A stretch of 64,000 nucleotides of DNA from Isoperla grammatica (GCA_945910005.1 OX246740.1:46580526-46644525), one strand, 5' to 3'. Positions 24,836 to 36,900 are shown, counted from the stretch's first letter. Made by a program: numbers and translations. The notes: generated by a model not told the origin, from the letters alone.

Positions 24836-26429
24836 CAGTGGCGTTGGAACCGGGGGGGGCAGAGGGGGCGCTTGCCCCCCCTAGAAACTTCAGGGGGGGC
24901 AATAGTATATTTTTGCCCCCCCATCCCCATACTGTGAAATGCGATGCACTGATTCAATAGTCTTTGAAACAACATATTACGCCCTTGACATAACAAGATA
25001 TGAAATTTGAAAGTTTTATATTTCTCAACTTTCAAAAAGTTTATTGGGGATTTAAAGTCAGTCTGTTTCAACTGTTCATAGTTTTCTTATTGATCTCGCG
25101 TCGCGTAGTATCTGACGCAGTCTCTCCTGGAAATTGAATGAAAGATTTTGCTTTTGAAAGACTCACAGCAGAGTCTGAACAACAAAGCGCAGGCCTGTGT
25201 GTCCCTACGTCTAGGATTATTCGGCGAGATAAGCAGGTATTTTCTATGACCGGACACTAGTTCTAAATTGTAACAAAAAGGTTTTACATTACGGTGGGCA
25301 TTAGTGAAATGATTTTACGGAACACTGAGTCGTCGGAACGGGAGTCGTCATAAAGGGAGTCCAGCAAGGGAGGGCAGGGCCATGTGGGTGGAGAAATCTT
25401 CAGTGGGACAGTGAGGGGGAAGGGACAGGGTCTCCTTTCATCGCCTCTTACGACTAGCAGAGTCACTCTGGGCCTATTCTACTCCAAGCTCCGCCGGGCT
25501 GGGTTTGACCGCGCCCAATCTGGCTGGGGGTCAACCCGGGCCCAGACGGGTCTCCTTTTGTCGCCTCTTACGACTGGCAGAGTCACCCTGGGCATATTCT
25601 TTCCCGGGCCCACACGGGGCACTGCACATTCATAACGACCGTCTCATGAGCTTGAACACAAAAGAAATTTGCAATGAATCTGCAAAGAAAACATCCAAAC
25701 GAGCTGAGGTATTTGGGGCGTACTGAATGCTGTAAGTTTGAGCAACGAACATAAAATTAAAACATTCTTAAATTTCCAAAATTTACCGCTTGTTCGTTCG
25801 TTGTTGCTTGTGTTGTGCATATGTATATATGTAGACGTATGTGTGTGTATTATTTTACTGTAATACGATGAAGTTATCGTTGGTATTAGTGAAGGGCGTA
25901 GAAACTAATACATGAAAACTTTGCATAAGATTGAAGTGGGATTGACCGAAAAAAAAACTGATGTTTGATTCGGCACGAACTTCTTATCACCAGAGCAATG
26001 CTGTTTATTGTTCATGGATGGTGAAAACATAGCTATTCCATGTGTTAGTACACATGTGTTTTTTGCAAGAAAAGGTGAACATTTTTATAAGAACGTATAA
26101 ATATAATAACAACCTTTATTCGGTCTCTACAGCCAAAGCTGTTGCCGTAAGACACTGAATAACATACAATAACTTATATTAAAACGAAAATCGAAACACA
26201 TATAATATAAACTAAACAAAATTAAGGATACAAATGGTACCTAAATATAAAAATGGACCACCGTAATACGGCCAGAACAATTTCATCGGTGAGACTTGAT
26301 GGTAGTTGCAGGAACCACTTCCGAAATTTCTCGAAAAAGCCATTTCTACATTTATTTATAATTATTATTTATATTCTGTAACCCATAAGTGCTTGCCCCC
26401 CCTAGCAAAATGTACTTCCAACGCCACTG
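24836..26429. mobile_element. hAT-type element, CAGTGGCGTTGGAA ends
   Basis: Inverted ends CAGTGGCGTTGGAA and TTCCAACGCCACTG, followed inward by GCCCCCCCTAG-type blocks. Flanking 8-bp duplications ATTGTGTA and ATTGTGTT match at 7 of 8 positions. 1,594 bp without an intact transposase frame. The interior contains two tandem copies (25,430-25,480 and 25,548-25,600) of a motif including CGCCTCTTACGACT that also occurs near 1,346. Confidence 0.85.
25425..25625 (+). repeat. Tandem SINE-like motif pair
   Basis: GGTCTCCTTT, CGCCTCTTACGACT, GCAGAGTCAC and CTGGGC occur twice about 118 bases apart, and a shortened version lies near 1,335-1,370. Recurrence inside and outside an element suggests a conserved SINE tail or another dispersed domain. 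I cannot name the family. Confidence 0.45.
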
Positions 26430-26633
26430 ATTGTGTTAACATACCAACAATATTGTAAATCTGCCCACATGATCATTATGTGATATTGTGTACTTATTAA
26501 ATTTCTATTCAATGTTAGGACATATGAATATCTATACAAGGTAGTATAAACGTCGCCCTATATTGTACAAATATTTAGAATGTCAGAACATGATATTGTT
26601 CCAATGTTTATGGATCGTCGCGTGCTGTGTGGG

Positions 26634-27233
26634 TTGAATACAGTTGATTCCCTTTGCATACGGTTCCAGTTGAATACTATTGAAACCAATTGATTACGGT
26701 TCCAGTTGAATACAGTTGACTCCCTTTGAATACGTTGCCTGTTGAATACTATTGGTTACGGTTCCAGTTGAACTACAGTTGATTCCCTTTGCATACGGTC
26801 CCAGTTGAATACTATTGAACCCAATTGATTACGGTTCCAGTTGAATACAGTTGATTCCCTTTGTATACGTTGCCTGTTGAATACTATTGGTTACGGTTCC
26901 AGTTGAACTACAGTTGATTCCCTTTGCATACGGTCCCAGTTGAATACTATTGAAACCAATTGATTACGGTTCCAGTTGAATACAGTTGATTCCCTTTGAA
27001 TACGTTGCCTGTTGAATACTATTGGTTACGGTTCCAGTTGCACTACAGTTGATTCCCTTTGCATACGGTCCCAGTTGAATACTATTGGTTACAGTTCCTA
27101 TTGAATACGTTTGGATCCTATTGGATGCTTTTAGAGTTCCAGTTGGCTCCTACTAAGACAGTTGGTTACGATTGAATCCTGTTGGTTTACACTTGCGGAT
27201 CCAATAGTATCCAACCGTATTTTTAAGCAGGGA
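26634..27233 (-). repeat. Right minisatellite arm, outer part
   Basis: Continues the GTTCCAGTTGAATACAG / GATTCCCTTTGCATACGG units interrupted at 20,014. After 27,090 it passes into more divergent units and ends in the 33-bp terminal repeat at 27,201-27,233. Confidence 0.9.
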
Positions 27234-29779
27234 TTCAATCCACATCGAAGTTAGTGATGTACCAAATTTCAACTTGATCGGATCTCCGTTCGACCGCTAT
27301 TGCAAGACAAAATCAAGAAACCAAAACAAATGTAATGCAATGGTATTGTCTGTGCATGTATTCCAAGGTTGGTCCTAGCAAGATGCCGGGACTTAAGGAA
27401 CCGACCACAACAATATCTGCCCTGAGTGTTTACATACACGCCCCAAAGAGCACGACTATGTACTTGGCGTGGACATGTTTACCAGCACGGATGTTCAAGT
27501 ATATCCCTCTTGAAACCGTGCCCAAGCCGAGTGCATGGTCAACCTGAACAGGTCTCACACCCAAATTGTTGGGGCTAGAAATTTAACTTGTGGAAGGAAA
27601 TCTGTAGAGTAGCGTTCACATTAAATTTCAGATAGTGACAATAGAGAACACGCGTATGAAAATTTTAATCAATTTTTAAATACCTTGTCTCTCATTTAAT
27701 AATTTTGTGTCTTTGAATTTTGAAAAACGGATCAGTCTATGCCTAAAAATAATTGGTTTAGTAACGATAAATAAAAGGGCGCGAAAAACGAGCCGCCGCC
27801 ATGTAGAGTGGATTTGACGTCATAGTTTTGTTCTGCGTACGCTTACCGCCTCAGCGATTGGTCTGTTCTGCCACGTCTACAGAACCATTGCGTCACATCC
27901 ACCTGTACGCGTTTCAGATCCCCAGTTTAAACTTCAATAAATGCGACCACATTAAACCTATTTAAAAATTTCTTTTTTACGTGCGACTTGCATTAATATA
28001 CTTTTTGTATCTAATACTATTAAACTAAGTGTTTGGTTTAGCAAAAAAAATCGTACGCGTGTTGCCTATTCACTAACGACTATAGGGCTATGCTAAATAA
28101 CTAACTTTTAACTTCTAGCCTTAGCGTTATACAGTTTTTACTTTCTAGTCCATCCAATCAGAAACTAGATGTCTTTGTTTATTTATTTATTTAATTAACG
28201 TCTATCCTATTCAGTTATAAAACTGATTTACAAAGAAGAACAATAAATATAGATGACCCTTTACAAATGATATAATGAAACATCATAATAGCAAGAATAA
28301 TAAAAACAACAAAAGATAACTACTGTACTAAGTTATGTAGAAAAAAGAACAAGAAACTTGACAGAACCAATCAGATGAAAGATGTTTTTGTCTATAGCTA
28401 GTTTATGTGAACCGAGACGGTTAGTTGTTAGCTCTAAAACACTATTTGCTATCCTTAGCTAAGACGGATTCAGTTATTATACTTATGTACATCGTGACGG
28501 AACGTATTAGTGCACTGCAGGATCTGCCCTCCCCATGCAACCTTGGACTTGTAATATATCTTCCGATATTACGCTCGAGTTACACAAAAACTAACAATGC
28601 ACATGTTTTTTTAAGACTAATTTGTCATCATAAGCCAGACAGAGTTACTGTGCTTAAATTGGATTTGATTTTAAAACATGACTCGGCAATTTCGTTTCAC
28701 TTGTAAGTTGGGCAACGCCTTATTAGTCAAACAAAGTCATTTCAGAGCTTGCATGGTAGTGAAAAAAACTATAAGAGCGGAGATCATAAGTAGTTCAGTG
28801 TCAAAAAGTATAATCAATAGCATCAAGAAGAAAATGTATTGGCTAACCTATTATCAGTTGTTTATACAGGGGGAGGGAGGGCATTTACCGGCATCCTTGA
28901 AATGTACATAATTACATAAAGGTGCCCTACACATACGTCTATAGTTTTCTGTGTGTAAATATAATGTTTTAAACATTAGTAGCGATTCACTGAACACATG
29001 AATAATAGACCAGTTAATAAAACAGAAGGCATCAATAACTAATTAGAGCTGGGATGACGGTGATGTGACGTCAATAGCTCAAGGCAGTCAGGTCTGTTAA
29101 TGTACAGGATACAATACATTCTATAGTCGCGTCAAATTAACTTGCAATAATATGTTGTCGTCACGGATTATGTAATAGAGTAGTGACGCCTCTGACAACT
29201 ACCAATCTAAATCTAGTTGCATCCCGTTCTCTTGCCTCGTCAGGTATTGTAGTGATAATATCGCGCGCCTGTTGTCAGACGTAGTGGGGTCGCATTCCAT
29301 TCACGGTTGGTGCAGTCAATGCAGTGGACGATAACAATGCAGGTATAGGGAAATACCGCGGTGAATACCGTTGAAATAGACCGTGTGGAGCCAAGATAAC
29401 CTATACCTACTTCGTAGGTGTGGAGCAACCGTCTCTTCTCAGAATTTTAGGGGACACCTATCGCTTCTTACGGCGTCGCAAGTATAGATCAGCGATCAGC
29501 TCTATTTCAAACCCAATGGCGAAATATAGTTTTTAACCATACCTACACCATTGGGGTTGAAAACCCAATGGTACATAATACAAAATCTAAATACTTCACG
29601 ATTTATATCGTGGAAGAATAACATTGTTATTCCCATCAATTTGGAGTCACGTATTACGAGTGGGGGGTGGGGGGAGTTTTAACAGGTTGTTATTCAATAT
29701 TGTTGTATAAATAGGATATACATTAAATAAAAAAATACATAAATGAATAAATAAATAATTAAATAGAAAAATACATAAG

Positions 29780-29822
<43 letters not shown>

Positions 29823-30910
29823 ATAGAGTACCTATATTGACCTTTCAAAAGTATTAATTGACAGTTTTGTGTTAAAACGGGTAAAATAAGTACACAAATG
29901 TATGTAATTTAATTTGATTTAATTCCCCCCTATCCAATACAGGGAAGGCAACTGGAAGGCTAATGTTGCCCTCTTCACCTTATTATAGAGTGGAACAGTT
30001 GAGAAGGAATATTTGGGAAGTGGTTTGCATTGTAGAACTCAATTCCAGCATTAATTTTGCAATAAATAGATATTTAAATTATTATTGTCAGTGAACAAGT
30101 ATGCATAAGATGGGACGGGGGGGGGGGGGCGGTGAGGCGTGGAGATAGGCAGATTAAAACTAAGAAAACTCATTTGCATGGCATTAGTCAAGGTTCCCGT
30201 CATTCTAAAGCTTGAGTTATGAACCTATTAAGTAGGTACAGTAGATAGATTTTTATATATATTGCCAACAGCCAAATTGACCAACTCATTAATTTGTTAT
30301 TACTACATTATTAACTCCGGAATGTTTGTAAGAAAGTCATATGAATGGGTACTGGACTCGGCATTTATTGTCCGTCTGATGAGATTAATCAAGAACATAA
30401 TTATTTGCACCGAGACCTTAGATGTACGAATATGGAAAAAACATTCAATTAAGGAAAATATGTATTTTTTTTGTAGATAACATTATTTCTATGTAATGCA
30501 GGCTGGGAAGTCCCGTTAGTCAATCCCTTGATTTTTATAATATGATTATTAAATAACAATCATGTTGAAATAACTTTTCAAAGCAGTATTTAGGTTTATT
30601 GCTCAGCCACCAACGGAGACCAGTTGCCAAGTTGCATAACTGCAGGCAGCCAGCTGGTACCTACCTAACAATTATTGCAATCCAAATTGCCGAGTCTGGA
30701 GACCTCCAAAAATTAGAATATCGCGTCTTACTGCTAAGCCATCTTTATCGGTTACTAGTGAGTGAACACGTAAATAGTGTAATATCACATTATGAAAAAT
30801 CAATGTTGTAAATAAATAAATGAATAAATAAAATTAAATAAAATAAAAAATATGTAAATAAATAAATAGATAAATAAATAAATAAAATTAAATAAAATAA
30901 AAAAAATACG

Positions 30911-30961
<51 letters not shown>

Positions 30962-31050
30962 ATATATAAATAACTAAATAAATGTAGGGTACTGTCACAT
31001 AACGCCTTGTTACCGGCAGGCACGTATCTGACTTGAAGTTTGGTTTACAG
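27234..31050. other. Gene-free sequence upstream of the CRAL-TRIO exons
   Basis: No recognisable exon was found, although the first exon or exons of the CRAL-TRIO gene must lie here or further left. Content: a slightly CG-rich patch near 27,780-27,910, (TAAA)n arrays at 29,750-29,825 and 30,808-30,985, a G run at 30,117-30,129, and a small hairpin of repeated AACCCAATGG near 29,510-29,570. Confidence 0.55.
30808..30985. repeat. (AAAT)n microsatellite
   Basis: Interrupted AAAT/AATA array of about 180 bases ending some 65 bases before the first recognised CRAL-TRIO exon. An Ile/Leu/Tyr/Phe-only frame on the minus strand is an artefact of it. Confidence 0.9.
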
Positions 31051-31210
31051 ACGAGCGAATAATCCCGACGTTCCTCCGCGGATGTAAGCACGACCTGGAG
31101 AGGACCAAGAGAAAGCTGGACATGTACTTCTCCGTGAGGACCGTCATGCCGGAGCTGTTTAGTCAGCTGGACCCTTCGAACGACGAGATGCAAAAGAGCC
31201 TGAACGTTCT
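31051..31210 (+). CDS. CRAL-TRIO gene, exon a (CRAL-TRIO N-terminal part)
   Basis: Acceptor TTTACAG before 31,051 and donor GTACGT after 31,210. Encodes IIPTFLRGCKHDLERTKRKL and MYFSVRTVMPELFSQLDP, the helical block that precedes the lipid pocket. The exon is entered with one codon base supplied upstream. Confidence 0.88.
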
Positions 31211-33503
31211 GTACGTTAGCGGTTCTATTCAACTCGACAATTTAAAAAATGTATTTGGTTCAAAGGTTTTGGTTCAAACCAGTTAGGTTATTTTGCACCA
31301 CCAATGTTGTTATGCAAGTTAAATAATTAAGTAACCAAGAAATTATTAATCAATGATTTAATTTTATATTATTTAATTTTGTTTGATATAATACGGTTAG
31401 TATCCGGCTTGAGTGGTAGTAACTGATAGAAAATCACCTCTACTGGAACAAATTCAGATTACACAAATTAAAAATATATTTTATTTCGATCTATTATAAT
31501 TTATATGCCCAATGATAGGAAAATCAACAGATAGCAAATTAATTAACTTATGGTTGTAGAAAAACAGGTTTCAATCCCGACAGTGGTTTTCCCAGATACT
31601 TGTGTTAATCAGTAATAAGCCTTGAATTCAAATTGCTGCTGCTGTAACAGAAAAATTATTTGTTTTATTAATATTATTTTTATTTTTATTATTATTATAT
31701 TTCTGCCATTGCGTTGCAGCAAGGTGATCACGATGCCAAAGCTAACACCGCAAGGATTGCGAGTGACCGTCTTCAAGCTGTGTCCCCACGAACTGTCCCA
31801 GTTCAACCTCGCGCAAATCTTCAAACACGTCCTGATGGTGAGCGACGTAAGGGTGGTTGAAGAACCTCCCTTCGTCGGTGACATCTGGGTGTTTGACATG
31901 AGCCCTGCGCAGGTCGGACACATTCCCAAGCTGGCAGTGCCACTGCTGAGGAAGGTCCTCATATGTGCACAAGTAAGTTCACTTGTCATCAGGGGGGAAG
32001 ATCTTTTTTTTTTCGATTTTTATTGATTTAAATTAAGGTTGTCCATCGATGTTAAATACAACATCGACATCGAAAAAAAGTTCCTTGGACAATGTAAAAA
32101 CTAAAAAGAAAAACTAACAAAACAGTTTCTTGTTCATCGTGAAACCTTCTGGTAAGTTGGTATTGTCACAGGTATTGTGTTGTAACCTTGTCAACGAGAG
32201 GAGTACAGATTTTTTTATTATTTTTATTTTGTGTAAAAAACTATTCGATTTATGGGAAAAAAATCGATGTCGGAAATTTGCATCGACATCGATTAATCGA
32301 TGTCTATGGGCAACCTTAATTTAAATCAACAATACGAAGTATTTCACTAACGGGAGAATCTTTTCTACGTCTACTCTGGTAGCCGTAACATGAGAATCGA
32401 TCGGTAAAGTATAGTGATCATTATAGCTCCAAATAACATAGAAATAAAATTAATTTTAGGTACAAGTGAAAAATACTGCTTGTAAGTTTTTATTTTTTCA
32501 TTTATTTAAATCAATGCTTTTTGTTAAAAAAAATCATTTAATTTAAATCAATTCCACCCTGCTTGTGATGAACCAAGACTACTTGACCATGAGAATATTT
32601 CAGTTAAAAAAACGCCACACGAACGGTAACCACGGTCATAACATAAAAAAAAACTTACCAAAGTGCGTACATTTTCAAAAGCTCCGCTCTCTTCTTCAGA
32701 TGCAAGGGAGGCGAACTATTTTATCCAGGGTGATTCTTCTGACTGAAATACCATCTCCAAGAATAATGTAACTTGGGTATTTCACAAGTAATTCACTCAA
32801 AATAATGTATCACATTGTTTAAAATGTACTAAGTAATTAGTGAGATGTTGATTTATTTTTCAGGAAGCTTACCCACAACGGTTAAAAGAAATCCACATCA
32901 TAAACGCTCCTACTTTCATCGACAAAGTTTTGAACTTGTTCAAGAGTTTCATGAAAGAAAAGATGCGAAGCAGGGTAAGTACTGATGCTGATGATATAAA
33001 TAAAGACAATGACTTGTTGACATGAACAGAAAGAAACTGGAATTTTCACAGCCAACTGCTCAACATCAATTTAATGTATAAATTAACTAGTATATTGTTA
33101 TATAAAAAGTGTATATATATAATTTTGACAACTTCTAACCACTATTGTTGTGTGAAAAGTGTATGCTACTTACGGAAGTCTAATAATAAAATATTATAGC
33201 GACTATCACAGAAGGTAACTCATCTTCATTTTCTTCTTGTTTCAGTTCCACGTGCACAGCAGTATCGACACCCTCCAGAAGACCATCGATCTTGACTCTC
33301 TGCCCTCGGACTACGGTGGCAACGATATATCAAGTAACGCTCTGAGCGACCAATGGGTCAAGAAACTCGAGTCCTTCAAGCCGTGGTTCGAACAACAAGA
33401 GTCCGTCAAGTCGGATGAGTCCAAACGAGTCAACAAACCATTCAAAAGCAACCAGGAAATGTTTGGTTTTGAAGGCACATTCAGATCGCTCACCATAGAC
33501 TAA
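31051..33503 (+). CDS. CRAL-TRIO lipid-transfer protein, 3' four exons
   Basis: Exons 31,051-31,210, 31,720-31,972, 32,864-32,974 and 33,246-33,503 join in one frame (261 codons including the stop; the first base of codon 1 is in a missing upstream exon). CRAL-TRIO/SEC14 proteins bind a hydrophobic ligand such as tocopherol, retinaldehyde or a phosphoinositide in a closed pocket and shuttle it between membranes in the cytosol. Visible signatures are the N-terminal helical piece DERIIPTFLRGCKHDLERTK, the pocket strands, HIINAPTFIDKVLNLFKSF, HVHSSIDTLQ and LPSDYGG, then the conserved tail FGFEGTFRSLTID. The ligand cannot be predicted. The gene converges on citron, which ends 5.1 kb away. Confidence 0.9.
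31720..31972 (+). CDS. CRAL-TRIO gene, exon b (lipid-binding domain start)
   Basis: Acceptor GCGTTGCAG, donor GTAAGT. Encodes the first strands and helices of the pocket (TPQGLRVTVFKLCP; VVEEPPFVGDIWVFDMSP). The minus-strand open frames across it are shadows. Confidence 0.9.
31990..32561. mobile_element. hAT MITE in CRAL-TRIO intron
   Basis: Ends CAGGGGGGAAG and AATTCCACCCTG flanked by CTTGTCAT and CTTGTGAT (7 of 8 match). It begins 17 bases after exon b. It contains a second element at 32,034-32,318. The same family, CAGGGTGGAATT end, is seen at 55,222-55,359. Confidence 0.8.
32034..32318. mobile_element. ATCGAT-rich MITE, copy 1 (nested)
   Basis: Ends TAAGGTTG and CAACCTTA with perfect 8-bp duplications ATTTAAAT (32,026-32,033 and 32,319-32,326). 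Both subterminal parts repeat ATCGATG and CATCGAC. 285 bp, non-coding. Relatives are at 33,508-33,959 and 49,336-49,672. Confidence 0.88.
32864..32974 (+). CDS. CRAL-TRIO gene, exon c
   Basis: Acceptor TTTTTCAG, donor GTAAGT. Encodes EAYPQRLKEIHIINAPTF and the following amphipathic helix NLFKSFMKEKMRSR, the gate helix region of the pocket in this family. Confidence 0.9.
33246..33503 (+). CDS. CRAL-TRIO gene, last exon
   Basis: Acceptor CTTGTTTCAG. Encodes FHVHSSIDTLQ, LPSDYGGND and a charged tail with WVKKLESFKPWF and GFEGTFRSLTID, ending in TAA at 33,501-33,503. The length and final motif match the usual ends of arthropod members. A MITE begins four bases after the stop. Confidence 0.92.
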   Translation, partial: FHVHSSIDTLQKTIDLDSLPSDYGGNDISSNALSDQWVKKLESFKPWFEQQESVKSDESKRVNKPFKSNQEMFGFEGTFRSLTID

Positions 33504-33507
33504 ATAG

Positions 33508-33959
33508 TAAAGCTGGGCATCGATTAAAAATGGCAACATCGACAACAAATAATCGATGTCAAATCGCGATGTCGAAATTTTTTCGGCATCAACCTCGGAA
33601 TAAAATTAATCGACAGTTTTTTTTTTAATGGCTCACCTGTTAAATAAAACGGTATGTGTTCACTGCAAATACGATCACTAATAGTAGATATAGTAAATAT
33701 TGTTGCCCATGGCACCGAGTTCGACAAGAATGGCTCGCGTAACAGTAAAGATTAGTTGAAGTGTGAAATTTTCGCATTGAAGTGAATTTCCAACTTTTTA
33801 ACCGGCAATCGCATAAGTGGAAAATTGACTAGGCTAATTAGTTAAATAAATAATTAAATAATTGGAGGAAAAAATCGTTAATTTTAAAAAGAATCGATGT
33901 CGAAAATAATCACCGACATTGAATATTAATCGATTAATCGATGTTGATGCCCAGCCTTA
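33508..33959. mobile_element. ATCGAT-rich MITE, copy 2, at the stop codon
   Basis: Ends TAAAGCTGGGCATCGAT and ATCGATG..GCCCAGCCTTA. Perfect 8-bp duplications CTAAATAG lie at 33,500-33,507 and 33,960-33,967, and the left copy contains the TAA stop codon of the CRAL-TRIO gene. The start of the gene's 3' UTR is therefore MITE sequence; it includes AATAAA at 33,598, a possible poly(A) signal. Confidence 0.9.
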
Positions 33960-33967
33960 CTAAATAG

Positions 33968-36900
33968 GGTTACGTATTTAATATTATCATAACATATATA
34001 CCTGTCTTAATTAATTTTGTTCAGTATTATGTATAGACTTCCAGTCTCTAATGTAGAGGAAGAAGTTAAGGATGTGGTTGCATCAGCAACCTGGCTAACA
34101 AAGATCTCAGCCCAAGTAAACGTAGTAACATCCTGCTCCCCTTTACCCTATATGAAATTGGATGAATGCCAAGATACACATGTACATATATAATATTATT
34201 TATAAAAAAAACATGCAAGCATACGAATAAGCACAAATTTTATGCAACAACAAAATTAGACTACCGTAGTTAAATTACAAAGTAAGTCGTGATACATAGT
34301 AGAAATAATGAGAGTGGGCACTAAAACATGTCTGTGATGTTACCTCTCTCACTCGATCCACTGCTGCTCCATAGATCGCTGCATGGCACTGCCACCATAG
34401 AAAGATAAGATCGCTGTGACAATACTGGCACTTGCCATTCAGACAAGTAATACCAGATGCATATCATTGCATTTACGGTATGTTGGAAATGTACTCAATT
34501 ATTTATACCATCAATACACTGGGTTGTAGTAAATTACTACACCTAAGTATGAACACAGTGCACAGATCTGATTTGATCATCAAATGTAAGTGAAGCACAT
34601 TTTCTAATTTGTTTGCAATTGGAAATTATCTAGGTACTACATATATGATTGTGTGGATTTAACTAGTTGAGTAAGAATATTCGTATGTACTGGTATAGAT
34701 TTACATAGTATAGTGGTAACAGGTGTTAGGGTGTAGGGCGTAGGCCCTATATTCCAAACCCAATGGTGTAGGTTAGCAACATAAAAGACACTTCAAAGTG
34801 AAAGGCACAAGTGTACCTATATAGCAGATGATTCTGGCTTAAATTAAAACTATACAGTGAAACTTCGTTGTAACAAACGTCTTTAAAACAAAATGATCTA
34901 TATAACAAACTGTTTTTGAGGTCTCAAAAGGTTCTTATGCATGTAAAGGTACCATCTTTATAAAGAAATGTTCTTTATAACAAAATAATAATCTAGCCCC
35001 CAAGAGTTCTTTATAAAGAAGTTTTACTGTAATACTATGCAGATGTTAATATGCATCCTACTGCACTTAATTGCACCACACCAATGAAATGTATGTATTT
35101 GCAATCAATCCAGTAGTTGGAAATAACTCCACAAAATTTTGCTTCTGTAGTTTTTGGAAATTATCTTGTTGTAATCCCTTTGCAAATCGATTGTCAAAAT
35201 AACGGTTTTCATATGGAACAACCGAACAACTAAGCCATGGAAAGGACTCGTTATAAGTGCTCATCCAGTACAGTGTAGTACCGTAGTACTAATTGGAGGC
35301 CTACATAGCACAAACATAACCTGTCATGGAAGCCAAGAAATATGTATACGGTTGTCAAGTAATGTTAGTATAAGGAAACAAAGGAATTCAATGTCGTGAA
35401 AGGTGATATAGAGTTTAAACGGATATTATAAAAAAATAAAATACACATTAGAATAAATGTACAGAATTTTGTAAGATTTATGTCTAAAATATAGTTTATA
35501 GAAGTGGTACTCATTGACCATTGTGAACAAAACCTTTCTTTACACCCTTTGGAATTAGGACATTTTTACAGACACACATAAAACAATTCCATAGAAAAGT
35601 ATAAAAATGTTTATTTTATAAAATGTATTGGCAAGAGTGAGGAGATCATATCCTTACATCAAGTTAGAACACTTAAGTTTATGGCGATAATTACTTCAAG
35701 ACAACCGTCATACACGAAAAGTTTTACATACTAAGTCATTAACACTCGTTTATATGGTAGTAAGTAGGGTAATACAAAGTGACGACACTTCACCATCGTC
35801 TGATAAGTTTTCTGCATCGATTAAATGGACACAGAAACTTCGGCCAGTGTACAAAATATGCTCTTACAAATTCACACGGACCATCCATTGAGGGTTTACA
35901 ATACATTCACATAGTGTCAACAATGCTGGCTTGAGATAGGATTACCATTGCTATACAAATATGTACACAGTCAAACACCGAAAGATTGAGAAATCGTCTG
36001 ATCAATTTGACAAAATATTCTGGATTCTAATACATCCCACTTCACTTCAGACGGTTTCTTCTTCTAGTGAGATCAAAATATTGAGCATTGGAAGCACAAT
36101 AGAATAGAAATAGGATGGGCCAAAAAAAAGATGTCTACATTATATAACTAGGCAACTAGTTTTTTTTTTCAGTTCAGTAGGCATAACCTTCTCCCAAATG
36201 TGGCTTCAATGATATGAAGGTAAATAAATACTATGTAATACATTACAATACTAAAGACATAATGTCAATAAAAAGTACAAAATAATTAAGATAGGCCTAC
36301 ATTTACTTACACTTTAAAACAAAAATACATATATGACACTGATATGCAATGGTGGAATGATAAATTGAATATACAGTGCATATGGTAGTAAGCAATGTAC
36401 CTGCAAGCGTTTCATCACAAATTATTTTTTATGGCTCGTGAAAAACCTAAAAAGGAAAATGTCTTGTGTGAAGTAAAGCACGTCCGATAGGTTCTCGGAA
36501 CGTAGTCTGTCTGCCAGATCGGCTACCATACAGGTCTATCCGCTCATGCTGCTGTAACTCGATTGACCGATTGTAAATGCAAGCTGTATGCATTACATTA
36601 CACTCCAATCATCATTCAAGAAAACTCATAGTAACTACTGTAGTCTACTAGCAATAATTGGGGGAATTTGAACCTATTTGTACTGAAACATGTGCAAGTA
36701 AATAGGTATTCTTTATTTATTAACAGTGTGAATAAATGTGAAACCAGTTACCAGTCCTTACTCCTACACTAGCATACTACGTACTTTATTTACAAAATAA
36801 CTCATTATTACTTACTAGGCTACTTAGATGAAAAATACTAGTAAATAATGAGACAATTAGATCCGAATTCATCAAACTTTGTTGATTTCTGATTTTATAA

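Larger units (their letters stand above)
20015..26633. mobile_element. 6.6-kb element with CCCACACAGC ends
   Basis: The terminal inverted repeat CCCACACAGCAC begins at 20,015 and its complement CGTGCTGTGTGGG ends at 26,633. It is flanked by TT on both sides. Joining the flanks with one TT recreates the standard unit GGTTCCAGTTGAATACAG, which proves an insertion with a 2-bp duplication. Both subterminal regions are rich in ATATTGT/ACAATAT. Inside are a TAGGCC tract, a small first exon (22,864), an open frame (22,994-23,271), a CG-rich stretch (24,395-24,690) and a nested hAT-type element. No transposase domain is recognisable, so the superfamily is unknown. Confidence 0.7.
8422..27233. mobile_element. 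Foldback-like composite element
   Basis: The outermost 33 bases at 8,422-8,454 (TCCCTGCTTAAAAATACG...) are a perfect reverse complement of 27,201-27,233. Inside each end lie arms of the same minisatellite in opposite orientations (8,455-9,757; 18,421-20,014 plus 26,634-27,200). Between the arms is 8.7 kb of other DNA, and a second element interrupts the right arm. This resembles Foldback, Galileo and sea-urchin TU elements, which also have tandem-repeat-built inverted arms. No target duplication is visible at the outer ends, so the two arms could instead come from two copies. No transposase can be assigned to the outer element. Confidence 0.5.
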
